Shown here piece after piece: positions 54,079-62,310 of a stretch of 64,000 bases of DNA. This stretch comes from an uncultured Collinsella sp. (GTDB lineage: Bacteria > Actinomycetota > Coriobacteriia > Coriobacteriales > Coriobacteriaceae): assembly GCA_900544115.1 (NCBI GenBank), contig UQTW01000008.1, forward strand, positions 15,818 through 79,817, read 5' to 3'. Made by a program: the position numbers and the translations under genes. Within the stretch, counting starts at the first letter, position 1, and every line of letters begins with the position of its first letter. The notes beneath the pieces are model-generated. The model was not told the origin of the DNA. It ran no database searches and saw nothing but the letters and a program-made list of their open reading frames with translations.

Positions 54079-54624
54079 CTATAACCCAAAGAAGCTAAGA
54101 ATCTGGTCACGGCTTACGGGCTTGTACTCGTTGGCATCGAGACCGACATCGTAGCGAAAGATAGGGCGCTCGCGATCGCGGTTGCGTGCATTGGTACGGT
54201 CTCCCCTGCTGTGGATGTGCCCGTGCAGCATGATGGCGCCGCGCGCCTTGCCATTCCAGCTGAGCATGGGGTAATGGCTCAACACCAGGCGATGGCCCTT
54301 GGCATAGCCGGGAGCAATCTCCAGGTAATCGCGCACGTCTTCCCAAATCTGCGGTACGTCGGGATCTTCCCAGTCGCCGTCATGGTTACCACGGATGAGC
54401 GTCACGTTCTGACATTCGATACGCTCGCGCAGGCGCATCGCCTCCGCCAGGGGCAAACGATAGGTAAAGTCTCCCAAGATATAGAGACGGTCGTCCGCCG
54501 CCACGCACTCATTGACGGCATCGATGACCTTGCGGTTCATCTCCTCGACCGAATCAAACGGCCGATCCATATCGTGCAAGATATTCGTATCGCCCAGGTG
54601 CAGGTCGGCGGTAAACCACATCAT
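54079..54624 (-). CDS. Calcineurin-like metallophosphoesterase
   Basis: A 181-residue phosphoesterase with all family motifs in order: TADLHLGDTNIL (D, H), ILGDFTY (GD), IRGNHDGDW (GNHD), LVLSHYPMLSW (H) and LHGHIHSRGD (GHxH). It should bind two metals and cleave a phosphoester, possibly a nucleotide; the substrate is unknown. The ATG at 54624 follows GAGG by 9 bp and is doubled (ATGATG); an in-frame ATG at 54639 is possible. Confidence 0.88.
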   Translation of the reverse strand: MMWFTADLHLGDTNILHDMDRPFDSVEEMNRKVIDAVNECVAADDRLYILGDFTYRLPLAEAMRLRERIECQNVTLIRGNHDGDWEDPDVPQIWEDVRDYLEIAPGYAKGHRLVLSHYPMLSWNGKARGAIMLHGHIHSRGDRTNARNRDRERPIFRYDVGLDANEYKPVSRDQILSFFGL

Positions 54625-54690
54625 CGTCTCTGTCCTCATTTCGTAACGTGTTCAACTCGTGCTAAGTATACAGACGCAGCGATGCAGCGG

Positions 54691-54870
54691 TTATCCAAAG
54701 AGCCCGCCGAACAGTCCGCGGCGGCGCTTGTCTTGCTTTTTCGAAGCGTCGCCCTGGGCGTTCTTGTCCTGCCGCTTCTTCCGGTCCTGCTCCAGCTCAT
54801 CATCGTCGATCAGCATATCCCACTCAAACGGGTCGTCCGTCAGATCGAACAGGTCATCGTCATCAAACAT
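54691..54870 (-). CDS. Small charged protein of unknown function
   Basis: A 59-residue protein with an acidic first half (MFDDDDLFDLTDDPFEWDMLIDDDE), a highly basic middle (KKRQDKNAQGDASKKQDKRRR) and a glycine-phenylalanine tail (GLFGGLFG). The split charge and the GLFGGLFG ending suggest binding to another macromolecule, but no family is recognised. ATG 54870 has GGAGG 5 bp upstream. An earlier in-frame ATG at 54882 overlaps that site. It starts about 20 bp after the HIRAN gene and is probably in the same transcript. Confidence 0.65.
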   Translation of the reverse strand: MFDDDDLFDLTDDPFEWDMLIDDDELEQDRKKRQDKNAQGDASKKQDKRRRGLFGGLFG

Positions 54871-54888
54871 GACCGCCTCCATTGCCGA

Positions 54889-55215
54889 TTAGCGAGCATC
54901 CACCACATAGAGGCCAACGCGCACCTGATGCCACGGGCTGCGCTCGGGAGCAACCTGTTGCACGCGAGCCTCAAATACGTCCTCGTGGCCGTAATACATC
55001 ATCAAGGACAGCGGGCCGACCTCGTTTCCCGGAACATACCCAAGCTTGGTGTTGCCGTAGTAGATCGCAACCGCCTCGGGATCATGGGGGTTATCGCGCT
55101 CGGCACACAGCGTCAGTTTATCGCCCGCTTTAAGATCGCCCAAGACCAAGGCGCCATCGGCATACTGAAATCCTGCAATATGAAACGACAAAAGAACACG
55201 TGAAGGCTCGTACAT
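54889..55215 (-). CDS. HIRAN-domain protein
   Basis: A 108-residue protein that is essentially one HIRAN domain: FHIAGFQYADGALVLGDLKAGDKLTLCAERDNPHDPEAVAIYYGNTKLGYVPGNEVGPLSLMM. HIRAN domains bind the 3' end of single-stranded DNA in helicases such as HLTF; free-standing bacterial versions are of unknown role. AGAGGAG lies 6 bp before the ATG at 55215. Confidence 0.85.
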   Translation of the reverse strand: MYEPSRVLLSFHIAGFQYADGALVLGDLKAGDKLTLCAERDNPHDPEAVAIYYGNTKLGYVPGNEVGPLSLMMYYGHEDVFEARVQQVAPERSPWHQVRVGLYVVDAR

Positions 55216-55450
55216 GGCAACTCCTCTAACGGCCGAATAAACCGGCACTTAACCTTACTGAGAAGCTTACGGGCCCGTGCGGACAAAATTTCACCCGCTC
55301 GCACCTTTCGCCCATTTGCCGCAACGCTTGCGAGACAGAGCGCTTGCAGATAAGATAGAGGCACGGATGGCACCCGTTGCAGCGGGTCTTGCCAACTCCA
55401 GTGCACGTTTACATCGTGAGAAGTGGCCGTCTTCGCTTACGCGGGGGCGG

Positions 55451-55534
55451 CTATTTCATTCGGCCGATAAACAGGCCGAGTTCGATAGCCGCGATTAACA
55501 ACGCCAGTAACGAAATAACATCGCTTACGTTCAT
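55451..55534 (-). CDS. 27-residue membrane peptide, holin-like toxin candidate
   Basis: An open frame of 27 codons: MNVSDVISLLALLIAAIELG then LFIGRMK. It is one hydrophobic helix with a basic end, the layout of small type I toxin and putative holin-like toxin peptides. An AAGGGA ribosome site lies 8 bp before the ATG but sits in the 3' arm of an 11-bp hairpin (55536-55560). The peptide is too short to be listed by ordinary gene finding. The surrounding 55216-55637 holds no other gene. Confidence 0.6.
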   Translation of the reverse strand: MNVSDVISLLALLIAAIELGLFIGRMK

Positions 55535-55535
55535 A

Positions 55536-55560
55536 CCAATTCCCTTCTAAAGGGAGTTGG
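55536..55560 (-). promoter_or_regulatory. Hairpin sequestering the ribosome site of the 27-residue peptide
   Basis: CCAATTCCCTT (55536-55546) and AAGGGAGTTGG (55550-55560) pair over 11 positions with one G-T pair and a CTA loop. On the minus strand the ribosome site AAGGGA is in the second arm, 8 bp before the ATG, so folding should block translation. Such a block is typical of type I toxin messages. Confidence 0.6.
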
Positions 55561-55592
55561 CCCATCCGTACCCCATAGCAGTAGTCTAACGT

Positions 55593-55636
55593 AAATGGCA
55601 GGTAATAGGAACATTTGTTCGTATTACCTGCCATTT
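55593..55636. terminator. Long perfect hairpin after the aldehyde dehydrogenase gene
   Basis: AAATGGCAGGTAATA (55593-55607) and TATTACCTGCCATTT (55622-55636) are perfect 15-bp arms; the loop itself contains GAAC...GTTC. It directly precedes the aldehyde dehydrogenase stop and is its likely terminator, although the T-run is short. It also lies upstream of the 27-residue peptide. Confidence 0.75.
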
Positions 55637-55637
55637 T

Positions 55638-57017
55638 CTAATGCACGAATATGCGCACGAACTTGTGCTTCCAGCTCTCATAAGGGGCGTAGCGGAACGG
55701 CACGTCCAGCCACGTTGCCTTGTTCACGATGCTCTTCTTGTGGCTAAACGTATCGAAGCTCTCGCGGCCATGGTACTGGCCCATACCGCTCGCACCCATG
55801 CCGCCGAAGCCCATATGACTCGTAGCCAAGTGCATGATCGTGTCGTTAACGCAGCCGCCGCCAAAGGGCACGTAGCGCACAAAGCGCTCCTGAACTGCGC
55901 GATCCTGGCTAAAGATATACAGGGCCAGCGGCGTCGGACGATCTGCAATAAACGCCTCGGCCTCATCCAGGCTCTCAAACGTCAGCACCGGCAAGATGGG
56001 ACCGAAAATCTCTTCCTGCATCACGGCGTCCTCAGGCGCCACGCCGTCTAGGATCGTCGGCTCAATCTTGAGCGACGACTCGCGCGCCGTGCCTCCCAGC
56101 ACAACCTTGTCGGGGTCGATCAGCCCGCGCACGCGCGCAAAATGCTTGGCGTTGACGATATGACCGTAATCCTCGTTGTCGAGCGGATGCTCGCCAAACA
56201 TGCGACGGGTCTCCTCCCTGATGAGGCCCAACAGCTCATCGTGTACGCGCGTATCGACCAGCAGGTAGTCGGGCGCCACGCAGGTCTGCCCCACGTTGAG
56301 CCATTTACCAAAGGCGATGCGCCGTGCCGCGACTTTTAAGTTTGCCGTGGCATCCACAATGCAGGGGCTCTTTCCGCCCAGCTCAAGCGTCACGGGCGTC
56401 AGGTTTTTACTTGCGCGCTCCATGACGAACTTGCCGACCGGAACGCTACCGGTAAAGAAAATCTTGTCCCAGCTCTCGTCGAGCAGCGCCTCATTCTCGG
56501 CACGGCCGCCTTCGACGACCGTCACCAGGCGCGGATCAAATGCTTCCTCGCAAATCTGCCTGAGCACCGCGCTCGATGCCGGAGCATAGGCACTCGGCTT
56601 GATGACCACGGTATTGCCCGCGGCAAGGGCGCCGGCAAGCGGCTCGAGCGTTAGCAAAAACGGGTAGTTCCAGGGCGCCATAATGAGCGTGACGCCATAG
56701 GGCACGGCTTGCGTTTTGCACACACTCACGGCGTTGGCGAGGTCACACGGACGCAGGCGCGGACGGCTCCATCGAGCCACATGCGCAATCTGATGACGAA
56801 TCTCGGAAAGCGAGGTGCCGATCTCACACATATAGGCCTCGTCATGCGACTTTCCCAAATCGGTCTTGAGCGCATGGGCAATATCGGTCTCGTGTGCCCG
56901 CACCGCCTCGCGCAGGCGCACGAGGGCGCGACGTCGAGCATCGACATCAAACGTGGCGCGCGTCTTAAAGTAGGCGCGCTGTTCGCCGACAATGCGCGCG
57001 ATTTCCTCGGTGTTCAT
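55638..57017 (-). CDS. NAD(P)-dependent aldehyde dehydrogenase
   Basis: A 459-residue ALDH of the short (class 3-like) type. The cofactor region has LIMAPWNYPFLLTLEPLAGALAAGNTVVIKPS, the catalytic glutamate is in LELGGKSP (E212) and the nucleophile is in NVGQTCVAPDY (C246). FGGMGASGMGQYHGRESFDTFSHKKSIV is the family C-terminus. It oxidises or reduces medium or long-chain aldehydes. AGGAGGG lies 4 bp before the ATG, which is only 8 bp after the alcohol dehydrogenase stop, so the pair forms an operon likely acting on an alcohol/aldehyde couple. Confidence 0.92.
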   Translation of the reverse strand: MNTEEIARIVGEQRAYFKTRATFDVDARRRALVRLREAVRAHETDIAHALKTDLGKSHDEAYMCEIGTSLSEIRHQIAHVARWSRPRLRPCDLANAVSVCKTQAVPYGVTLIMAPWNYPFLLTLEPLAGALAAGNTVVIKPSAYAPASSAVLRQICEEAFDPRLVTVVEGGRAENEALLDESWDKIFFTGSVPVGKFVMERASKNLTPVTLELGGKSPCIVDATANLKVAARRIAFGKWLNVGQTCVAPDYLLVDTRVHDELLGLIREETRRMFGEHPLDNEDYGHIVNAKHFARVRGLIDPDKVVLGGTARESSLKIEPTILDGVAPEDAVMQEEIFGPILPVLTFESLDEAEAFIADRPTPLALYIFSQDRAVQERFVRYVPFGGGCVNDTIMHLATSHMGFGGMGASGMGQYHGRESFDTFSHKKSIVNKATWLDVPFRYAPYESWKHKFVRIFVH

Positions 57018-57025
57018 GGGCCCTC

Positions 57026-58246
57026 CTAGTTCTCATCCTCAAACATACCACCCGCGACGACCTCGTACATACGCTCGAGCTCCAAACGGTCCATCAAAAG
57101 TGGAACGGGGTATAGCGGATTGGCCTCGGCATCGGCATGGGCCGCCATTTGCGGAATATCGGAGCGGCGAATGCCCGTCACATATTTGGGAATGCCCAAG
57201 GCGGCATTCATGCGGTCGACCCAATCGATAAAGGCCTCGGCCGCAAGACTGTCCTGCGCGTTAGCCGGCGCGATGCCGGCCATGCGAGCAAGATCGGCAA
57301 GCTTGGGGGCGGCGGCGTCACCATAAGCGCGAAGCATGTGCGGCAGGATGATCGCGTTGGCCAAACCGTGCGGAATTCCGTATCGGCCGCCCAGACTGTG
57401 CGCGATGGCATGCACGTATCCGACATAGGAGCGGGTAAATGCAACACCCGCTTTATACGCCGCCGAAAGCATATTGCGACGAGCGCGCATGTCGTCGCCA
57501 TGCTCATAAGCCTCGGGCAAATTGTCGTGGATGAGCTGGACCGCCTGACGCGCCATCTTGCGCGTGTAGGGCGTGGTGCTACGGCCGATAAAGGCCTCGA
57601 CGGCATGCGTCAGGGCATCCATGCCCGTCTGCCCCGTAATGGAGGCGGGCAGGCCGCGTGTAAACTCGGGGTCGTGCACCGCAAAGCGCGGGATAAGCAC
57701 AAAGTCGTTAATGGGGTACTTGTAGTGCGTCTCGTCATCGGTGATAACCGCCGCGAGTGTGACTTCGCTTCCCGTACCGGCGGTAGTGGGAACCGCAATA
57801 AGCAGCGGCAGGAGACGGTGGACGCGCAACAGGCCACGCATCTTGTTGATGGGCTTATTTGGCTGTGCGATGCGTGCGCCCACACCCTTGGCGCAGTCCA
57901 TGGCCGAACCGCCACCAAAGCCGATAATGGCCTGGCAGGCGCTCTCGCGATACAGGGACGCCGCTTCCTCCACGTTTGAGACCGTGGGATTCGCACGCGT
58001 TTCGGCATAGACCGTAACGCCAATCCCCTGAGCCGTAAGCGCACGCTCGAGTGATGCCGTGAGTCCCAAACGAGCAATACCAGGGTCTGTCACGATAAGG
58101 ACCTTCTGGATCGAGCGCTTTTGAAGCACTGCGGGCACATCCTCGGCATGCTCCAAAATGCGCGGCTCGGTATAGGGCAGGATCGGCAATGCGATGCGAA
58201 AAACCGTCTGATATGTTCGGCACCAGGCGCGGCGGGCTAGATGCAT
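57026..58246 (-). CDS. Iron-containing alcohol dehydrogenase
   Basis: A 406-residue group III dehydrogenase. The NAD site is IGFGGGSAMDCAKGVGA, and metal ligands lie in GMDALTHAVEAF and YVHAIAHSLGGRYGIPHGLANAIILPHML. Its first 30 residues (HLARRAWCRTYQTVFRIALPILPYTEP) are a family-specific extension. The ATG at 58246 has AAGGAG 8 bp upstream; a longer frame to 58315 crosses the operator. It is the first gene of the operon with the aldehyde dehydrogenase and is probably repressed through the dyad upstream. Confidence 0.9.
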   Translation of the reverse strand: MHLARRAWCRTYQTVFRIALPILPYTEPRILEHAEDVPAVLQKRSIQKVLIVTDPGIARLGLTASLERALTAQGIGVTVYAETRANPTVSNVEEAASLYRESACQAIIGFGGGSAMDCAKGVGARIAQPNKPINKMRGLLRVHRLLPLLIAVPTTAGTGSEVTLAAVITDDETHYKYPINDFVLIPRFAVHDPEFTRGLPASITGQTGMDALTHAVEAFIGRSTTPYTRKMARQAVQLIHDNLPEAYEHGDDMRARRNMLSAAYKAGVAFTRSYVGYVHAIAHSLGGRYGIPHGLANAIILPHMLRAYGDAAAPKLADLARMAGIAPANAQDSLAAEAFIDWVDRMNAALGIPKYVTGIRRSDIPQMAAHADAEANPLYPVPLLMDRLELERMYEVVAGGMFEDEN

Positions 58247-58264
58247 AAAGGAAACTCCTTCATT

Positions 58265-58280
58265 TGTTGATAGGTCAACA
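58265..58280 (-). promoter_or_regulatory. Palindrome TGTTGA-N4-TCAACA upstream of the alcohol dehydrogenase
   Basis: TGTTGATAGGTCAACA is a perfect 6+6 dyad 20 bp before the ATG, with AACAAATG repeated on either side on the minus strand. A TACAAT hexamer on the minus strand (58295-58300) lies just upstream. The dyad is like TetR-family operators and would sit in the early transcript or just downstream of the promoter. Confidence 0.55.
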
Positions 58281-58503
58281 TTTGTTCGACCGATTGTACT
58301 CATCGGCGTCCGCATATGGCTTGCAAATCGTTAATCAATCAACATCTTCACATGCCGAAAATTGTTTTATTAAAAATCATTCCTAATAGGCTTCACATTC
58401 GGTCGCATTTATGGATAATAGAACTCGTCAAGACGCACGTCCGGAGAGGGCCCTTACGGGACCGGACGAGCGCACCATCGCCATCGATCGAAAGGATCGA
58501 ATC

Positions 58504-59064
58504 ATGAAGTTTGTTTGCCCCGTTTGCGGTTATGTGGAAGAGTTCGACGGCGACCAGCTGCCCGAGGATTTCAAGTGCCCCCAGTGCGGCGTTCCCGGCT
58601 CTCGCTTCCTGAAGCAGGAGGAGGGTCAGCTCGAGTGGGCTGCCGAGCACGTCGTGGGCGTCGCCAAGATGGAGGGCGTCTCCGAGGACATCGTTGCTGA
58701 CCTGCGCGCCAACTTTGAGGGCGAGTGCTCCGAGGTCGGTATGTACCTGGCCATGGCTCGCGTTGCTCATCGCGAGGGTTATCCCGAGATCGGCCTGTAC
58801 TGGGAGAAGGCTGCCCACGAGGAGGCCGAGCACGCCGCCAAGTTCGCCGAGCTCCTGGGCGAGGTTGTGACCGACTCCACCAAGAAGAACCTCGAGATGC
58901 GCGTTGAAGCCGAGAATGGCGCCACCGCCGGCAAGACCGATCTTGCCAAGCGTGCCAAGGCCGCTGGTCTCGATGCCATCCACGACACCGTGCACGAGAT
59001 GGCTCGCGACGAAGCTCGCCACGGCAAGGCTTTCGCTGGCCTGCTCAAGCGCTACTTTGGCTAA
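58504..59064 (+). CDS. Reverse rubrerythrin
   Basis: A 186-residue protein with an N-terminal rubredoxin-like domain (CPVCGY and CPQCGVPG, four cysteines within the first 36 residues) followed by a diiron ferritin-like domain ([70 protein letters not shown]). Rubredoxin first and diiron second is the reverse rubrerythrin order, a peroxide or oxygen reductase of anaerobes. AAAGGA lies 6 bp before the ATG at 58504. Codon use is very biased, which suggests high expression. A terminator follows. Confidence 0.92.
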   Translation: MKFVCPVCGYVEEFDGDQLPEDFKCPQCGVPGSRFLKQEEGQLEWAAEHVVGVAKMEGVSEDIVADLRANFEGECSEVGMYLAMARVAHREGYPEIGLYWEKAAHEEAEHAAKFAELLGEVVTDSTKKNLEMRVEAENGATAGKTDLAKRAKAAGLDAIHDTVHEMARDEARHGKAFAGLLKRYFG

Positions 59065-59098
59065 GCCAGCCGCCTGAGAGATAATCTCTAGCTCGATG

Positions 59099-59127
59099 AG
59101 GCCCGGACCGCATGGTTCGGGCCTTTT
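59099..59127 (+). terminator. Terminator of the rubrerythrin gene
   Basis: A GGCCCGGACC/GGTTCGGGCC stem with one G-T pair lies about 40 bp past the stop and is followed by TTTTT. Confidence 0.9.
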
Positions 59128-59196
59128 TCGTGACTCACGAACTTGTTAACTCCCTGAAATAGGACCACCTTCGGCATCGGCTTCGCGTCAAAAACT

Positions 59197-59315
59197 AAGT
59201 GAGTAGCCTTTTGGGAACTTGTCGAGCAGACCATCCGTATTGATTTATAAAACCGCAGGTAGATAGCTTGCCGCAAAACAATCTGGTCGCCATCACGCTA
59301 AAAGTCTACTCACTT
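59197..59315. repeat. 119-bp palindromic element, copy B
   Basis: The same ends (AAGTGAGTAG...CTACTCACTT), the same length and the core AAAACCGCAGGTAGATAGCTTG as copy C. Its right end overlaps the last 10 bases of the DUF559-like gene on the minus strand and supplies its stop codon (CTA AGT GAG TAG read). Confidence 0.87.
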
Positions 59316-60433
59316 AGATTTGCAACCGTCCATGATCGGGCCTTTTTGTGTCTAACGGGCATCTTTTTGTCGATTTCTCCCAGTTTTGACCAGTCAACGA
59401 ATAGCTCAGACCGAAGTAATGCCTCGGCCCCTTGCTCCTCCAAGCTTTTATCGCGATATTCAACATCGAGCAACCTGCACACGGCCTTAACAATCGCGTG
59501 GAATCTATCCTCATCGGATATCTGTCCGTGTGTCAGGAGAAATACATCGTAGCCCATGGCCTGAAGCGCCGTCATGCGGTCGGCGTCACGCAAGCCATCC
59601 CCGGCTCGCCCGTGTGAGCCCTTTCCTTGGCATTCAATGGCCACCTGTCGCTCTCCGTCCGGCGAAGACAGAAGTAGGTCAATGTATACGCGGGACTTGC
59701 CTACAATCGCCCGAGCACTTGCGCTTAGCGCCACTTCGACATTGAGCTCAATGCCGCAAAAACCTTCGCCTCCCAATGATCGTGGCAACCCAAGCAACAA
59801 ATACGTCTCAACCTCAAAAGGCGATGCGGCACCCAGTGGAACGAGATGCGATACCGCGACAAATCGCTTGCCGTAACGCATCCCACAAACATCTGAGCAA
59901 AAACGGTCAAGATCTCCGCCCAAAACCAAAGCGTCGCGCCGCCACAAATTTGAGGCGGCACCGTCCTCGGACGGGCAACGTGCCCAACCAAAGGTTGCCG
60001 GAATCGCGCCTGACTCAATTGCACGCGAAAGCTCCGCCTCGAGTGCTGCCGGCAAGGCACAAACCGCAAACAAGCCGCACATCTCCGCCAATACCAAAAG
60101 AAGTTGGAGATCCGTCAGATGCCGCGACATGATGAATGCCGTCAGCAGAGGAGACGTAACCAAAAACCCATGTTCCGTTTCCAGCACGGATTCCCTAGGA
60201 AGCTCACCAAGGAACAGCCGTTGCCTAACGCTGGCAGGACAAGTCCGCTTGTTTCTCGTCCGAACCAATGTATGCAACGGCAAGCCTAGCACGACCGCGG
60301 CCATCGGGTTACGGGCGAGGTCATATCGCCGCCGATCTTCTTCTGGTCGAGGAAGCGGCGGACACATAGCGAGGGCTTGAGGGGGCAAACGCCAGTACCT
60401 AAAAGCCGATATGTCACAAAGTAGATCCTTCAT
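59306..60433 (-). CDS. DUF559-like protein with restriction-endonuclease fold
   Basis: A 375-residue protein. The C-terminal part has a nuclease-like core: VYIDLLLSSPDGERQVAIECQGKGSHGRAGDGLRDADRMTALQAMGYDVFLLTHGQI, with D...ECQGK as a PD-(D/E)XK-type motif, as in DUF559/Vsr-like proteins. The N-terminus (SAFRYWRLPPQAL...PLHTLVRTRNKR...GFLVTSPLLTAFIMSRHL) resembles actinobacterial AbiEi/DUF559 proteins. Function is unknown; such proteins are often linked to mobile DNA. The ATG at 60433 has no clear ribosome site; a GTG at 60439 is possible. Its 3' end is fused into repeat copy B. Confidence 0.65.
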   Translation of the reverse strand: MKDLLCDISAFRYWRLPPQALAMCPPLPRPEEDRRRYDLARNPMAAVVLGLPLHTLVRTRNKRTCPASVRQRLFLGELPRESVLETEHGFLVTSPLLTAFIMSRHLTDLQLLLVLAEMCGLFAVCALPAALEAELSRAIESGAIPATFGWARCPSEDGAASNLWRRDALVLGGDLDRFCSDVCGMRYGKRFVAVSHLVPLGAASPFEVETYLLLGLPRSLGGEGFCGIELNVEVALSASARAIVGKSRVYIDLLLSSPDGERQVAIECQGKGSHGRAGDGLRDADRMTALQAMGYDVFLLTHGQISDEDRFHAIVKAVCRLLDVEYRDKSLEEQGAEALLRSELFVDWSKLGEIDKKMPVRHKKARSWTVANLSE

Positions 60434-60517
60434 AGGCACAGGAAAACACGGATTTCAACCCGGGTACTCCCGCATTGGCGCGAACGTACCGAAAAGGGCG
60501 TCGAACGGACTGTTAAG

Positions 60518-60583
60518 TTTTCAACAGCCTTCCCCAACTGGCCAAAAGCTTGCCAAGAACTGGACGGAGTCCTGTTGAAAACC
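60518..60583. repeat. 11-bp inverted repeat beside copy C
   Basis: GTTTTCAACAG (60518-60528) and CTGTTGAAAAC (60573-60583) are perfect arms around 44 bases, 34 bp to the left of repeat copy C and in the leader region of the DUF559-like gene. It may be a terminator-like hairpin or part of a second small element. Confidence 0.4.
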
Positions 60584-60616
60584 CGCTATTTCTCTCATGC
60601 GGAAGCTTTGCACAGC

Positions 60617-60735
60617 AAGTGAGTAGGCTTTTTGGAAACTCCCGAGCAGGCCGGTCATCCTGCTTTTCAAAACCGCAGGTAGATAGCTTGTTGCAAAACT
60701 GCCTGGTCGCCAAAGAGCTAAAGGTCTACTCACTT
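60617..60735. repeat. 119-bp palindromic element, copy C
   Basis: Ends AAGTGAGTAGGCTTTTT and AAAGGTCTACTCACTT, core AAAACCGCAGGTAGATAGCTTG, exact length 119 bp. The right end overlaps the last codons of the MocR gene on the minus strand and gives its TAG stop, as copy B does for the neighbouring gene. Confidence 0.87.
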
Positions 60736-62165
60736 AGGCTAGAGGGCACCCCCATTAACTGCGATTCCAGGGTATTAAGCGCATTTGAACTCAAGTCGTC
60801 ATACTGGACAAGGATTCGAGTCGAGCTTTCAGGGACAGATGCGCCATCGGCACACCAAAAGCAGTCACTGATATCGATAAAAGGGATACTCGAGCACGTG
60901 AGGGCCAGCGTAAAAGAGCTTCCGCCCGCGCCACGCTCCGCAACCACGATGCAGTAAAGACCCGCATCCGCATGTTCGATCGAGACCTCCCCCGTCGGAA
61001 ATGTCTTCCGCACAAGCGCCGCCAGGCCATCACGCGCCTCGCGAGCACGAACACGCACGCGGTTCACATGTCGCTCGTAATCACCCGATTCCAGCAAACG
61101 AGCCAAAGCGACCTGGTCAACAGAGCTCACCGATGAGGCGTAAAAACCAAGGTTGTGCCTAAACTGCTCCATTAGCTCATCGGGCAACACCATGTACGCT
61201 AGACGCAACGCCGATGACAGGCTCTTCGAAAACGTGTTGGTGTAGATAACCGACTGGGCGGCATCGATCGACGCGAGCGCGGGAATCGGCTTGCCGGCAA
61301 GGCGAAACTCACAATCAAAGTCATCTTCGATGAGATACCGACCTGGTCGCTCGGCGGCCCAGCTCAGCAGCGCATAGCGACGCGCAATGCTCGTCACAAG
61401 GCCGGTCGGATACTGATGGGACGGCATCAGGTGAAGGACATCGGCCCCGGCTTTCTGCAGAACGCTCAAGTCCACGCCCTCATCATCCAACGGGATATGT
61501 CGAACTTCGCAGCCCATAGCCTGATAGATGCGCGTCAGGCGCAAATAGCCCGGATCTTCAACGGCATACACCTTGTCGGCTCCAAGCAACTGAACCAACA
61601 TGGTATCGAGCAGCTGGGCGCCCGCACCGATGACGATGTTGTCGGGATTAACATTCATGCCCCGTGTCCCGCGCAGATGGCGAGCGATTGCGCGTCGTAG
61701 CCGAGCGGTGCCCTGTGCCGGCGCAGTCGAAAAGATTTCGCGTTCATCTTCAGATGCCAGCGTCGCCCGCAGTGCGCTTTGCCAAAGCCGCGCCGCCTCC
61801 AAAGTGGAAGGAGAAAGCGCATCGAATCGCTCGACCTGTCCGTTGACATCACGCGCACTGGGGCCCACAGAGACGGCATCTCGGTCGATGCCCTCCGCAG
61901 CCAAAGCCAAGACCGGTGCATCCGGAAGCTCGCAAGCGTAGTAGCCACGACGCGGCATTGAGCAAATATAGCCCTCGGCAAGTAGCTGGCTATATGCGTT
62001 CTCGATGGTAATGACGCTGATTCCCAGATGACTGGCAAAGGCGCGCTTAGACGGCAGATGCTCCCCCGCCGCAATACGTCCAGCAACAATATCATCTCGA
62101 ATTTGCTGGTAAACATACTCATAAAGCGATGCTTCGCCGCGTTTTTCCAAATTGTAGTCAAGCAT
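60726..62165 (-). CDS. pdxR: MocR/PdxR-type regulator (GntR winged helix fused to aminotransferase)
   Basis: A 479-residue protein. Residues about 10-75 are a GntR winged helix (YEYVYQQIRDDIVAGRIAAGEHLPSKRAFASHLGISVITIENAYSQLLAEGYI). The rest is a fold-type I aminotransferase domain with GAGAQLLDTMLVQLLG, VYAVEDPGYLRLTR, HLMPSHQYPTG and the PLP lysine region IYTNTFSKSLSSALRLAYMVLP. This is the MocR layout, and its position divergent from pdxST marks it as the PLP-sensing activator PdxR. The ATG at 62165 has AGGTGATAG upstream. The last residues SLSE and the stop come from repeat copy C. Confidence 0.88.
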   Translation of the reverse strand: MLDYNLEKRGEASLYEYVYQQIRDDIVAGRIAAGEHLPSKRAFASHLGISVITIENAYSQLLAEGYICSMPRRGYYACELPDAPVLALAAEGIDRDAVSVGPSARDVNGQVERFDALSPSTLEAARLWQSALRATLASEDEREIFSTAPAQGTARLRRAIARHLRGTRGMNVNPDNIVIGAGAQLLDTMLVQLLGADKVYAVEDPGYLRLTRIYQAMGCEVRHIPLDDEGVDLSVLQKAGADVLHLMPSHQYPTGLVTSIARRYALLSWAAERPGRYLIEDDFDCEFRLAGKPIPALASIDAAQSVIYTNTFSKSLSSALRLAYMVLPDELMEQFRHNLGFYASSVSSVDQVALARLLESGDYERHVNRVRVRAREARDGLAALVRKTFPTGEVSIEHADAGLYCIVVAERGAGGSSFTLALTCSSIPFIDISDCFWCADGASVPESSTRILVQYDDLSSNALNTLESQLMGVPSSLSE

Positions 62166-62310
62166 GAGTCTATCACCTGACCATATCGAACCGTTCAATC
62201 TGGTATTAGTCTGACCTTGTTATTATCTCGAAAACTGAGTATTTCGCCATACCCAGCTCCCCGATAGGATGTTCCGTCAAGCAATGCACATGCCAATCAA
62301 GGGAGCAACC
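62166..62310. promoter_or_regulatory. Divergent pdxR-pdxS control region
   Basis: CTGACC occurs as a direct repeat at 62177 and 62211 with CTGGTATTAG between them. Direct repeats are the usual binding sites of MocR proteins. A TATTAT hexamer near 62220 may be the pdxS -10. Exact promoter elements could not be fixed. Confidence 0.45.
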
